NCBI RefSeq assembly: GCF_015831355.1 | Contig: NZ_JADWYR010000002.1 | Location: 186,001-250,000, forward strand | Direction of reading: 5' to 3' | DNA: 64,000 bases | DNA from: Panacibacter microcysteis | GTDB lineage: Bacteria > Bacteroidota > Bacteroidia > Chitinophagales > Chitinophagaceae | Shown here: positions 15,501 through 23,490 of the stretch, one piece after another | Layout of the letters: the number at the start of each line of letters is the position of its first letter | How positions within the stretch are numbered: position 1 is the first letter of the stretch | The notes under the pieces: generated by a model | What the model saw: only the letters and a program-made list of their open reading frames with translations | Database searches by the model: none | What the model was told of the DNA's origin: nothing | Program-made: the position numbers and the translations under genes

Positions 15501-17866
15501 GTAACACTTTGGTCTCCTTCGGCAGTGTATAAAAAGACCAGTTCGGTTCTTGGCGGAATAACATCGTTAAAATACCCGCATGCCGTGAATTTATCTTTAC
15601 CGGCTATATACACCATATTCGAATAATCAATGGTGCCTTTTAATGCATTGATGTTGTTCCTGTATGCTTTGAATATTTCAAGCTGTGCAGGGGAAGGCAG
15701 GGGCCAATCACAGTCACCAAGGCTCTCCCGCATTTTTTCCCATGTTTTAATGCTGGCAAAATCATTTTGCTCATCTGTGGTAAGCGGCAGCAAACTGAGA
15801 ATCCCGGGGAAATTTACAAACATGCTGATCAATTCTTTTTTTGTATGAATCCTGTCGAGCATGTTTAAAGAATTGATGATGGCATCATTACCAAAAAGTA
15901 CTGCCGGAATTCTGTGAGAGCCGCCCAGCGGAGAACCAAGAAACAGTAGCCTAAATCCGGGTGACGTATTTAACTGCAGCCAGGTTTCGGGATGATTGAT
16001 GATGAAATCACGCACGAGAACGCCACCCATGGAATGACCGATGATCTTAATGGGTTGACCCAGCTTTAATAGTTCCGTTATCTTGTCGTTGAAATCTTTT
16101 GCTGCGTCATTGAGCTGGCGTCTCCAATCAAAAGGGTAAATAACAACATCATAATTCGTAAGTAGACGGTCGGCCAGTTTTTTGTAAGATGTTTTGATCA
16201 GTGAAGTTGCAGTGATGGAAGTGTCTGAAGTAAACTCAAGATCTGTCAGACCACCAAAAATTGCTTTAACATAGGCCAGCCATATTTTATTGTTCTTTTT
16301 TGACAGGTTAGAACCCATAATGCCCGGTAATAAAACTACAATTGGCTTTTTTCCTGTTGGCAGATCTGGGTAGGGCTCCAGTTCTCCATATTCGATATTG
16401 AGTAAGCTTCTGTCGCTTGCAGGAACATTGTATTGCTCGACACATGTAAAACCTGGTATGTTTTTGCCATCCTCTGTTTTCAAGGCAAAAGAAATGGCTT
16501 CCCTGGTGCGGTAGTTTTTAAAGTAGCTGATATGATCGACTGCTTTTCCTTCGTCAAAAAAATACTGAATACTGCCAGCGCGCCTTGCACCCAGGTACAT
16601 GGAATCTGTATTTACCACCAGGTCGTTTCTTTGCTGGTAAAACAGTTTACCCATAATTACCAGCAAAGCCCTGAAAGAGAGGCTTAGTTTTCCGTTGCCG
16701 GCAATTACAGCCAGTGTATTTCCTTCTACGGCATTTTCTTCGGTTCTGTCATTCAGTATTTTTATAAATGGCGATTCAGGCCCCATTGCTTCTATACCGG
16801 GTAAGACGCTGGTATCTTCTTTTGTTTTGATCGTGGTTGCAATGAGCTCTTTTAATATTACCGCCACATCGTTTGCATTGCGGCCAAGTAAATTGTACAG
16901 GATATTGAACACCTGGTCCAGTCTTTTTGAAGCAAGCTTTGTACCTGCAGCAGGCGCTGCTACCCGGATCAACTTTTTGAGTGTAATCTTTTTTCGGCTG
17001 AAGATGTCGTTCAACTGCCTGATACATTCAATATCGTTTACCCGGTTTTCTTTTTTGAGCAGCTGGATATTTTCTACCGAAAAACCGGGAAAGTTTTTTT
17101 TATTGTCCCTGCTGTATTTTGCAAGTATGTCTGCAATAAGCCCACCCCTGGAATGCGTAATAACATGTAGTTCTGCTCCGTCGGGAAGTTGTTTTGCGAG
17201 GGCAACAGTGTTTTCAAGCGGGCTTTTGGTAAGTGTGCGGTGTTCAAATGCAAGCACATTTTTTCCATAGGTGTTAAATATCTCGTTCCATACTTCGGCG
17301 GTTGAAAGATCTTCAAAGGCGCCTTTTGTATCGGAATTTGTTCCATGTATAAACAACAGCATTGGTTTGACCTGACCGCTTCCTGTAAATTTTTCAAACG
17401 CAAATGTTTTAGTCAGATAACTAAGCCCCTCCCGATCGCCGAGATGCGTTTTTTCTAATTTTTCAGCAAGAGCTTTTACGCTGTTACAGATGGCTTTTTT
17501 AGCAAACACCTTTAACAGTCTTGCGGCTATTTCGCCTACAATGCTTCTTTCGCCGTCTGCAGATTTGAGGGTTGGCGGTATTACGAAGCCATCTGTACTT
17601 CTTTGTAAACTTTCTGCAGCGGGGTACAGGTCATGCAGCGTTGCGCTATCGCACATCCATGTAGTGCCATCTTCAAAAGTTAGTTCGATAACTTTGTCTG
17701 AGATGTCAAGCGCCAGTTCCTGCTGAAAATCGCGGTCGTGGGGACTTAACTCGTATACTGCCTCAGGAATAAGTGTTACCGGTGATTCTGCTATCCTTGT
17801 TTCTCCACGTAAGGCGCTTTCTGTTGTAGCGACCTTACCCCTGATGATTATTTTATTGATGCTCAT
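12545..17866 (-). CDS. Giant protein: two alpha/beta-hydrolase domains, CHAT protease, helical C-terminus
   Basis: 1773 residues, no signal peptide. Visible order: (1) alpha/beta-hydrolase with oxyanion block LLFIHGTNS near 172 and nucleophile elbow THSRGG near 238; (2) a second, LCAT/lipase-like hydrolase with LLPGIMGSNL near 515 and elbow IGHSMGGVLV near 609; (3) an unassigned region of about 870-1020 with IIVGLGEPGTLT and LIIGCGYGG; (4) a CHAT (caspase HetF-associated with TPR) protease from about 1235, with catalytic His in HIAGHGLY near 1300 and Cys in FINCCHLG near 1342, ending NTWGAYQCYGDP; (5) a helical, TPR-like tail from about 1456. CHAT proteases are cysteine proteases found in regulated cell death and phage defence. 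Here protease and possible lipase activities share one chain, which suggests a self-contained effector (inference). It stands as a single gene, convergent with the MBL gene. Confidence 0.85.
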   Translation of the reverse strand: MSINKIIIRGKVATTESALRGETRIAESPVTLIPEAVYELSPHDRDFQQELALDISDKVIELTFEDGTTWMCDSATLHDLYPAAESLQRSTDGFVIPPTLKSADGERSIVGEIAARLLKVFAKKAICNSVKALAEKLEKTHLGDREGLSYLTKTFAFEKFTGSGQVKPMLLFIHGTNSDTKGAFEDLSTAEVWNEIFNTYGKNVLAFEHRTLTKSPLENTVALAKQLPDGAELHVITHSRGGLIADILAKYSRDNKKNFPGFSVENIQLLKKENRVNDIECIRQLNDIFSRKKITLKKLIRVAAPAAGTKLASKRLDQVFNILYNLLGRNANDVAVILKELIATTIKTKEDTSVLPGIEAMGPESPFIKILNDRTEENAVEGNTLAVIAGNGKLSLSFRALLVIMGKLFYQQRNDLVVNTDSMYLGARRAGSIQYFFDEGKAVDHISYFKNYRTREAISFALKTEDGKNIPGFTCVEQYNVPASDRSLLNIEYGELEPYPDLPTGKKPIVVLLPGIMGSNLSKKNNKIWLAYVKAIFGGLTDLEFTSDTSITATSLIKTSYKKLADRLLTNYDVVIYPFDWRRQLNDAAKDFNDKITELLKLGQPIKIIGHSMGGVLVRDFIINHPETWLQLNTSPGFRLLFLGSPLGGSHRIPAVLFGNDAIINSLNMLDRIHTKKELISMFVNFPGILSLLPLTTDEQNDFASIKTWEKMRESLGDCDWPLPSPAQLEIFKAYRNNINALKGTIDYSNMVYIAGKDKFTACGYFNDVIPPRTELVFLYTAEGDQSVTWESGIPQKMIDDGNVYYANVTHGALANDAALFEGIEEILLNGSTNLISKSRPLIRGDEKLFRLPDIYNFDLSEKGLEAAILGITENKEQPVNNVPLSISVSHGDLAYASFPLLAGHFMNDGILYAEKSVDIQMTGTLSARHSLGIYPGEIGTSAALTANNLETDFPGAIIVGLGEPGTLTPFLLTQTIEQAISKYLLDMNNQPADGKDLGVSTLIIGCGYGGLSVENAVKSIIEGINKANTKVSGLYKNNIRLIQYIEFIELYEDRALNCMYTLKKIETKENRLYNIRIGNKKIKTLFGQKKRLPVDFSEEWWRRITVKTKTIKEDSTEVPALIFSSSTGDAREEEKELFTGTRLIDLFIEQISTQNNWSPASARTLFELMIPNEFKERLKRKGSINWIVEQETAAYPWELLQDKAANAKPLCVNAGMIRQLSIKDFRLNIKRVSGDNALIVADPQLDGFVSQLDGAKKEGEIVDKLLDNYGYARTTLINKQAAEIVQAMFAGEYRILHIAGHGLYNPQQPQRSGVVIGNGLFLTAFDIEQMNAVPELVFINCCHLGKVDAANENMYRSKYKLAANIGTQLIQMGVKAVVAAGWAVADQAAHDFAEEFYARMFAGYNFGDAVKEARELIYDKHHTFSNTWGAYQCYGDPFYKLINRTVNKTAGTRQYIMAEEVIIDLINLKNDLDTKNYSTQQALDMLEKIKAAKSIAEINDADSDEIEAMIYYELGEYDKAVKAFDELRATEKASFSVAALEKYCNVRCKKYVEDYKLNGDHNASIKKIKTVIGELEQLSKIKSTSDRNILTGSAYKRIAFLATDQATKLKAYTDAEKYYTKSCAETYNAYGFKSQVMMQYLCDLLNKQPGRKPSLGGKAVHDVIERINKQKRTLKPAYRNMDYWELMDDVSLDFLLLLLQKEEALREKNWSMLETKFKRIWKKAGSMGKKKAEIENFEIFADGLQATKNRHALLLKNRIDELRQTLERVLGE

Positions 17867-18060
17867 AAACAGGTTGCTTTAAAGATGTCATGCGGTGTAA
17901 GGACTACATAATTGCCGAGAGGTTTGGTTTCATGGTAAGCATATTATGCCGCCGGTAAAACGTGATGCGAAATCTAATGTAATAAAATTGTTTCTTAGTT
18001 GGTTGTTTTATGTGGGGATTTGTGTAGCCGGAGATTGTTGCCATATTTTCTGCAGATGAA

Positions 18061-18103
18061 GTGCTTGCGACGCAACAGGCGATGCCATGAAAAACCGGAG
18101 CTG
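18061..18103 (-). repeat. Dispersed repeat copy E5 (type A)
   Basis: Minus-strand copy: CTCCGGTTTTTC, then ATGGCATCGCCTGTTGCGTC and GCAAGCAC. One of the few copies not directly after a stop codon. Confidence 0.75.
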
Positions 18104-18109
18104 GTATTC

Positions 18110-18145
18110 AAAAAAAGAAAGAGCCGTTTATGTAGCGACTCTTTC
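18110..18145 (-). terminator. Minus-strand intrinsic terminator
   Basis: 10-bp stem (18136-18145 with 18117-18126, one G-U pair on the minus strand) followed by seven T. No protein gene ends close to it; the nearest upstream frame is the 45-residue ORF, which has its own terminator. Confidence 0.6.
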
Positions 18146-18264
18146 AGTCTGGTGTAAACCTCCGTTTATATAGAACGGATTAAGGTTGAAAAAAAGGCAA
18201 TAATATGCGTAAAGCTTGTCTGTATTTTGATAGCACGAGATTACGATTTATCTAAAAAAGCAAA

Positions 18265-18304
18265 AACCGTTTTTTACACGTAAAAAAACGTGTAAAAAAC
18301 GGTT
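18265..18304 (-). terminator. Strong hairpin, terminator of the small ORF
   Basis: Perfect 17-bp stem (18265-18281 and 18288-18304) with a 6-base loop, followed on the minus strand by TTTTTGCTTTTTT. It lies about 95 bases after the stop of the small ORF at 18399. Confidence 0.7.
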
Positions 18305-18398
18305 GACGGTTACCGGAAGAATTTATAGGGCAATAAAAGTTACCCCATTTCCTTTTGACGGAACATTGGTTGCAGATGCATAAACCCTAGTAATACTT

Positions 18399-18536
18399 TT
18401 AGCTTAATGCGTTGCGCAGTAACGCAACAATATGGGCTTCGAGTAACTCGGGGGATAAATCGTCTTTAGGCAGGTTTATTGCACTGTTGTAGTGCTTTTT
18501 TGCAGCCTTTTCTGCTTTTGCATGATTGTTTGACAT
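18399..18536 (-). CDS. Small protein of unknown function (45 residues)
   Basis: Frame starting MSNNHAKAEKAAKKHYNSAI at ATG 18536. It is charged and helical with an Ala/Lys-rich first half and an acidic-hydrophobic second half (SPELLEAHIVALLRNAL). A longer start 19 codons upstream is open but its sequence looks unlike a protein N-terminus. A strong intrinsic terminator follows, which supports a real short transcript. No family recognised; no signal peptide. Confidence 0.45.
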   Translation of the reverse strand: MSNNHAKAEKAAKKHYNSAINLPKDDLSPELLEAHIVALLRNALS

Positions 18537-18723
18537 GACTGAAATCGTGTTTTTTTCGGTGTGTTTTTCGGTTATAGATCGCATAAAATACATTTTTAAT
18601 ATCTGTTATAAGATACGATATTACAATAAGTAAGGTTGTTAATGAATGTGATTTTTCACGCACGAAGCGGTGATTTTACACAATCATTGTGTTTTTCTTT
18701 ATAAAATGTGGATAAGTGGAGTA

Positions 18724-19113
18724 CTAGCGAAAATTGTATAGCCAGTTCGAAAAGAAATTCCAGATGAATACGCAGCCAATTGCCAATGCTTTGGCAATAT
18801 AAAAACGAATTTTAAGTTTTTCGTGAAAAAAATATAGCAGGCCGTTGTTGAGCAGTAAACCGACCAGGCTAAATAAAACGAACTTACCGAACTCCGGCAG
18901 CCAGTTTTGATTGCTGTGGAAGGTCCAGTACCGGTTAATAAGATAATTATTGATTACCGCCAGCGTGAAACCACATGAATTCGCAATGTACTGGTTCCAT
19001 TTAATTTTTTCTCTAACCAGCCAGGTTATGCTAAAGTCAATTACCATTCCAATAATACCGGTAATGCCAAAACGCAGCAGTTTATAGAATGTTTCTAAGT
19101 TAAATTCGTTCAT
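18724..19113 (-). CDS. GtrA family membrane protein
   Basis: 129 residues with four hydrophobic helices (about 11-30, 40-58, 74-93 and 101-122) and the family features FGITGIIGMVIDFSI at the start and NYLINRYWTF after helix 2. GtrA proteins are thought to help move lipid-linked sugars such as undecaprenyl-phosphate-glucose across the inner membrane for surface glycan modification. It lies 44 bases downstream of a GT39-type glycosyltransferase on the same strand, a common pairing in which GtrA supplies the flipped donor and GT39 transfers the sugar. Confidence 0.88.
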   Translation of the reverse strand: MNEFNLETFYKLLRFGITGIIGMVIDFSITWLVREKIKWNQYIANSCGFTLAVINNYLINRYWTFHSNQNWLPEFGKFVLFSLVGLLLNNGLLYFFHEKLKIRFYIAKALAIGCVFIWNFFSNWLYNFR

Positions 19114-19157
19114 CAGAATTTTTTTGAGCCAGATAATATTCGCTCATATCCTTTGTA

Positions 19158-20816
19158 TTATTGGAGCAATTGCAACAGTACCATTTTTTTTGTTGTGTTG
19201 CTTCTTGTTGCAGGATTTAAAAACTCACCGGTGAGCATACTTATTCTAAAATAATCAAACTCGTGCAGTATGTTAAACTTGATACCTGCGTTGTTTAAAC
19301 TTTCCAGTCTTTCTACACCGGTATATATAACGGCTGATTTATTTGCTACTGCAAAAGCCTTTACATCGGATGCATTGTAGAGCCAGTCAGGTTCGCCATT
19401 TGCATAAAATTCGAAGGAATGCATAAAATCCATGTACATGGCGTATGGCGCTTTGTAATTATTTTCTTTTAACCAGTTTGCTGCAGCAAGGCCGGACTGG
19501 TACTTGAAAAGGTAGGGGTACAGGCAAAAGTTTAAAAACGGGTATAAGATTATACCAAAAGCAAAGCTTCTGAATATTGTATTGATAAATATTGATTTGC
19601 CAAACAGTATGAGTGTGGCTGCTATTGCAATTAACACCAATAGAATGATGAGCCATTTATATGGCATCTGCAGAAAAATGGCCAGAAAGCTGATCAATGC
19701 TGCAGCGATAATCAGCAAAACGGTCTGTGTTATACTGATAGCTTTTTGTGCGCGGGGTGCGTTGTTCTCAAAAACTTTTACCAGGTAATCAGCAGCTATA
19801 ATGGAGAAATGCGGAAATAAGATGATAATGTAGTGCGGCAGTTGAAATTTTGATAAAGAGAACAATAAAAAAGTTAATGCTGCACTTCCAAAAATAATCC
19901 ATTGCGCTTTTTTTGCAAGCCGGTTATGTTTTGTAAAGAGTCTTACAATGCCTGTGTATAATATTACAGACCATGGCAAAAAAGCCCATAGCGTAGTGTG
20001 CAGGAAAAAGCTGATGTCGCCGCTGCCTTGTATGGGTCCGGTATTAAAAAATCTTCCAAACTGGCTGTCCCAAAAGAAAAATTTTATACCAGACACATTG
20101 GTGGTACCAAAAACCAGTTTTTCAGGATGTGCGTCAAACTGTGCGTAGAGGCAGTACAATTCAGGCGTAATGAATACCAGCACAAGAATAACCATAAGAT
20201 ACCACCTGTAATTGATAAACTCTTTCCATTCCCTGTTTATGATCCAGTACACAACAAAACCGCCTGATATGGTGAGTAGCGCAAATATGCCTTTAGTCAT
20301 TACGGCACAGGCCGCCAGTAAGGCCGCCAGTAGCAGATGCGCCGGTTTTTTGTTCCGGTATACCCTGTACATGTAATAGATGCTGCCAATAGTTAGTGTT
20401 GTAAGGTAAGGTTCGGCTCTTACATCAAAGTTTGCCAGTACAGCGTGCAGGGCAATGACATAAATAAGCACAGAAACCATTGCAACCGCCTCATTGTATA
20501 GTTGCTTTGCCAGCAGGTATGTAAACCTTAAACCAACAAGCCAGAAGATAAAAGCAGGAAATTTATAAGCAAAAGAGTTGATGCCAAAAATCTTAAAACT
20601 TAAAGCCGTAATCCAAAATGGAAAATGCGGCTTGTCAAGCCAGTCATGATCATCGCCAATAAGATTGATCCAGTCATTGCTAAGCGCCATGTGTTTGGAT
20701 ATAGCAGCATACAATGTACCATCAGGTTCAAGTACCGCATTGAATAAACCTGTTGCATTTAACAGTACTCCAATAATAACAAGTAAAGGAAAATAACGAC
20801 GTAATGTAATTTGCAT
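19158..20816 (-). CDS. ArnT/PMT-like GT39 family glycosyltransferase
   Basis: 552 residues, about 10-12 membrane helices. The first periplasmic loop holds LEPDGTLYAAISKHM (about 29-43), the acidic region that binds lipid-phosphate sugar in ArnT/PMT enzymes, and DKPHFPFWITAL follows as in this family. It should transfer a sugar from a polyprenyl-phosphate donor to a lipid or protein outside the inner membrane; donor and acceptor are not known. Start ATG at 20816. Followed by gtrA on the same strand. Confidence 0.85.
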   Translation of the reverse strand: MQITLRRYFPLLVIIGVLLNATGLFNAVLEPDGTLYAAISKHMALSNDWINLIGDDHDWLDKPHFPFWITALSFKIFGINSFAYKFPAFIFWLVGLRFTYLLAKQLYNEAVAMVSVLIYVIALHAVLANFDVRAEPYLTTLTIGSIYYMYRVYRNKKPAHLLLAALLAACAVMTKGIFALLTISGGFVVYWIINREWKEFINYRWYLMVILVLVFITPELYCLYAQFDAHPEKLVFGTTNVSGIKFFFWDSQFGRFFNTGPIQGSGDISFFLHTTLWAFLPWSVILYTGIVRLFTKHNRLAKKAQWIIFGSAALTFLLFSLSKFQLPHYIIILFPHFSIIAADYLVKVFENNAPRAQKAISITQTVLLIIAAALISFLAIFLQMPYKWLIILLVLIAIAATLILFGKSIFINTIFRSFAFGIILYPFLNFCLYPYLFKYQSGLAAANWLKENNYKAPYAMYMDFMHSFEFYANGEPDWLYNASDVKAFAVANKSAVIYTGVERLESLNNAGIKFNILHEFDYFRISMLTGEFLNPATRSNTTKKMVLLQLLQ

Positions 20817-20940
20817 TGCAGGTATTTTGCTGTGCTTAAATAGACTGCAAATTAAACGTATGCTGCAACAGTTTAAAACCTAACTATTGTGTGTTTCCTG
20901 TTAATGCACATATGCACATTTTTTTGTGGACAAACGCGGT

Positions 20941-21597
20941 ATGCAACAAGGTAATGAATTGGTATCTTTATTGTTGCTAAAGATTGTGTCATCAATATTA
21001 TCTTATTATTATCATTCTGGTCAGGCTGACGACTTCAAACATGCAATTGTAGTTTTACTAAAACAATATGCCATGAATTTATTATTACAGAACCATGAAT
21101 CGTATCCCCTAAAGGATAGAAAGCAATTAAATGTAGCGTTACTGGCAGGTGGCGAAGTTGTTTTGAATATGTTATACGATGTGCCATTACATACGGCACG
21201 GCTGGAAAGCGGCGTTTCCCGCAGGATGTTTATGGTGTACAAAGAAGGTAAGCGCTTTCCTAAGCATGTTTTTAAAAATGAGTATGGGTTCGATGTTGGT
21301 ATGATCGACCCGCAGGCCGCCTATAATAATTACGGATGCGTTCAGCTGTATGGCAATGCATTTTATTATAACCTCGATTTTATAAAGGAAAAAACTTTAA
21401 CGCTTTCGCGTTTGCCGGATGCTCCGCCACTGCTTACCGTAAAGCTTGATAGTTACAGTGCGGGCATTAATGGTTTGCCAGACGATTACTATCATTTTTT
21501 ACTGGCCAGCCTTTGCTGGTTTGTAGAGTTACCTGCAAAAGAAGAAGTGCTCAACACAAATATTTATTCAAACAAATCAGGCGCGGTGCGTGTATAA
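20941..21597 (+). CDS. Protein of unknown function
   Basis: 218 residues from ATG 20941; a GTG five codons earlier (20926) is also open. No signal peptide or long hydrophobic segment. The N-terminal third is helical (ELVSLLLLKIVSSILSYYY), the rest mixed, ending in DDYYHFLLASLCWFVELP. No catalytic motif is recognised. It is divergent from the GT39 gene. A strong intrinsic terminator follows within 20 bases, showing that it is transcribed alone. Confidence 0.6.
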   Translation: MQQGNELVSLLLLKIVSSILSYYYHSGQADDFKHAIVVLLKQYAMNLLLQNHESYPLKDRKQLNVALLAGGEVVLNMLYDVPLHTARLESGVSRRMFMVYKEGKRFPKHVFKNEYGFDVGMIDPQAAYNNYGCVQLYGNAFYYNLDFIKEKTLTLSRLPDAPPLLTVKLDSYSAGINGLPDDYYHFLLASLCWFVELPAKEEVLNTNIYSNKSGAVRV

Positions 21598-21614
21598 CGT
21601 GTACAACGATCACA

Positions 21615-21650
21615 TAAAAAAAGCGGCAAATAAATGTTGCCGCTTTTTTT
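21615..21650 (+). terminator. Intrinsic terminator
   Basis: Stem AAAAAAAGCGGCAA with TTGCCGCTTTTTTT around a short loop, 18 bases after the stop of the 218-residue gene. Its A and T runs would let it work on both strands. Confidence 0.85.
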
Positions 21651-21660
21651 ATAATGGTAC

Positions 21661-21708
21661 AGGCTGCATTGCTACTATTTGGCTGTTGTTGTGTCACTCA
21701 CTTGTACG
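21661..21708 (+). repeat. Dispersed repeat copy E6 (type B)
   Basis: AGGCTGCATTGCTACTATTT, then GGCTGTTGTTGTGTCACTCA and CTTGTACG. Nearly the same as the reverse complements of E10 and E14. It lies between two convergent genes, just past the terminator. Confidence 0.8.
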
Positions 21709-21733
21709 CCTCTGCCGCTATGCAGCAAGTGTG

Positions 21734-22213
21734 CTAACCTGTTGCAGCGTTAAAGACAGGTTTATGGTAAACCGGGAAGTTGACAGAGTTTGCAATAAAA
21801 CAAAGTTCATTCGCTTTTTTATGTAGTGCCGTAGCTTTTTCTGCAAGCGTAATATCAGCTAATGTAATAACAGGTGCTAAAGTGATTTCCGTAAAATGCC
21901 CGCCGCCATCCGCGGTTTCAACCATTGTTCCGGCTGCATTATCAACGTATGCCGTTACCACAATGCCGGCTTCTGCACACAGGTGTAAATACCACAGCAT
22001 ATGGCACGATGAAACAGATGCCACCAATAACAGTTCGGGGTTGTATTTCGTTTTATCTCCCCTGAATGCGGGATCAGCGGTGCAGTATATAGCTGTTCTG
22101 TTCTCAGCTATTATGGTATGGCTTCTTTCGTAAGCTGCATATTGCGAAGTACCGGTGCCTTTGTTACCTGTCCATTGAGTGGTGATATTATAATTATGTG
22201 TGCGTGTTGTCAT
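21734..22213 (-). CDS. OsmC/Ohr family peroxide-detoxifying protein
   Basis: 159 residues. The family's two redox Cys positions are seen in LLVASVSSCHMLWYLHLCAEAGI (about 61-83) and a later one in ANELCFIANSVNFPV. OsmC proteins reduce organic hydroperoxides in the cytoplasm with thiol cofactors. Start ATG at 22213. It follows the Ada zinc-domain gene by 11 bases on the same strand, so it may share the transcript of the alkylation-repair genes. Confidence 0.88.
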   Translation of the reverse strand: MTTRTHNYNITTQWTGNKGTGTSQYAAYERSHTIIAENRTAIYCTADPAFRGDKTKYNPELLLVASVSSCHMLWYLHLCAEAGIVVTAYVDNAAGTMVETADGGGHFTEITLAPVITLADITLAEKATALHKKANELCFIANSVNFPVYHKPVFNAATG

Positions 22214-22224
22214 TGGTTGTATGT

Positions 22225-22473
22225 TTATAATTTACACGAAAATTTCCATTCCTTATATTCTTTTCTCATGCAATGTGCGCAAGGCCGGTAACCGTTTTGC
22301 AGCGCTTCTTCTGCCGACTTAAAAAATACACGGTTTTCTTTGTTCATTTTTTTGCCGGACCTGCATGAAAGTTTTCCGTAAATATATAATTGTTTATTCC
22401 CCGCGCAGGCGATATCCCTGTTTTTAATCAGGCTTCGCAATTGTAGTGGACTAATGCCGGTGTGGTGCAGCAT
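22225..22473 (-). CDS. Stand-alone Ada-type zinc-binding domain protein
   Basis: 82 residues. KLSCRSGKKMNKENRVFF followed by GYRPCAHCM is the Cys4 zinc centre of the Ada N-terminal domain, which in E. coli Ada repairs methylphosphotriesters by taking the methyl group on Cys38 and so becomes an activator. The ATG at 22473 shares one base with the stop of the AraC-MGMT gene (TAATG). A longer frame starting inside that gene is rejected. So the Ada zinc domain, normally at the N-terminus of one chain, is here a separate protein encoded downstream and probably co-translated. Confidence 0.75.
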   Translation of the reverse strand: MLHHTGISPLQLRSLIKNRDIACAGNKQLYIYGKLSCRSGKKMNKENRVFFKSAEEALQNGYRPCAHCMRKEYKEWKFSCKL

Positions 22474-23321
22474 TAGTTGTTGTTTGTGTTTGTTCTTGCT
22501 GCCTCCCAACCTATGATTGCTGCTTTTCTTGTGGGCCCCCACATGTAGCCGCCAATACTGCCGCCGGATTGTATTACACGGTGACAAGGAATAAGATAAG
22601 CTACAGGGTTACTGCCTATTGCAGTGCCTACGGCTCTTGCTGCGGCAGGCTTTTCAACCTGCTGTGCAATTGCGCCATAAGTGGAAAGTTGACCCATTGG
22701 AATTTTCAGCAAAGCTTCCCAAACCTTTAGTTGAAAAGGTGTGCCTTTCAGGTGTAGCTTTATTTCATGCAGCCGGCTCCAGTCTTGTGTAAAAATGTAC
22801 AGGGCGTTTTGCTGAAAGAGGTCTGTCATCTGTTTGAATACTGCATTTGGGAATTGTGCCCGCAACAAACTCAATGCTTCGCGTTCATCATGTATAAATG
22901 CAGTATAACAAATGCCCCTGGCTGTTGATGCTATGAGTATATTGCCAAAAAGCGTTTCCGCATAACTGTAATTTATTCCAAGGTTTTCGCCGCCGTTTTT
23001 GAATTCGCCCGGCGTCATGCCTTCAATATTGATGAATAGGTCGTGCAACCTTCCGGTACCAGACAGGCCAGTTTCAAAAGCTGCATCAGATAAGGTTGCC
23101 TGTTGCTGTCGAAGGATGTCTTTGGCGTATTCAATACTCAGATACTGCAGAAATTTTTTCGGGCTTACGCCGGCCCATGCTGTGAACATTCGTTGAAAAT
23201 GATGCGGACTTAAATGAATATGGGCGGCAACATCTTCCAGTTCGGGCTGTTCTTTAAAATGTTGCCTGATGTATGCAATGGCTTCGGCTATCCTGCTGTA
23301 ATTGATATTATGCGGTTGCAT
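22473..23321 (-). CDS. AraC-type regulator fused to O6-methylguanine-DNA methyltransferase
   Basis: 282 residues. Residues about 1-105 form an AraC double helix-turn-helix (LEDVAAHIHLSPHHFQRMF, then SDAAFETGLSGTGRLHDLF). The C-terminal half is the suicide alkyltransferase: LKVWEALLKIPMGQLSTYG, the DNA-intercalating RAVGTAIGSNP and active site IPCHRV with the acceptor Cys. It equals E. coli Ada without the N-terminal zinc domain, which lies in the next gene. It would remove methyl groups from O6-methylguanine and possibly regulate the adaptive response. Start ATG at 23321. Confidence 0.9.
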   Translation of the reverse strand: MQPHNINYSRIAEAIAYIRQHFKEQPELEDVAAHIHLSPHHFQRMFTAWAGVSPKKFLQYLSIEYAKDILRQQQATLSDAAFETGLSGTGRLHDLFINIEGMTPGEFKNGGENLGINYSYAETLFGNILIASTARGICYTAFIHDEREALSLLRAQFPNAVFKQMTDLFQQNALYIFTQDWSRLHEIKLHLKGTPFQLKVWEALLKIPMGQLSTYGAIAQQVEKPAAARAVGTAIGSNPVAYLIPCHRVIQSGGSIGGYMWGPTRKAAIIGWEAARTNTNNN

Positions 23322-23432
23322 AGTAAAAGTTTATTACACGAAAGTAACAGCCTGCTTAACGAAGATAAACCCGAAACTTGCGGTTTTTTTCTGCTGTATG
23401 TTACACGCGCAGTTGCCGAAAAAGGTTATACA

Positions 23433-23486
23433 GTACAAGAGTGCGACGCAACAGGCGATGCCACATATACTGCTGCCTGGCCCATC
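23433..23486 (-). repeat. Dispersed repeat copy E7 (type A)
   Basis: Minus-strand copy starting ATGGGCCAGGCAGC about 5 bases after the stop of the FUSC gene, then GTGGCATCGCCTGTTGCGTC and GCACTCTTGTACTG. Confidence 0.82.
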
Positions 23487-23490
23487 ATCA

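Larger units (their letters stand above)
17867..18398. other. Gap of about 530 bases upstream of the CHAT gene
   Basis: Holds repeat copy E5 and two minus-strand hairpins with T runs (separate entries). A loose -7 match TAGATTTC lies on the minus strand at 17969-17976, possibly for the CHAT gene. Between the hairpins (18146-18264) there is no convincing frame; a small RNA ending at the 18110-18145 hairpin is possible but has no clear promoter. Confidence 0.4.

Noticed and set aside
22474-22587. Longer N-terminus for the Ada zinc-domain protein
   Set aside because: It would overlap the AraC-MGMT end by more than 100 bases with a basic, low-complexity sequence; the TAATG overlap start is natural.
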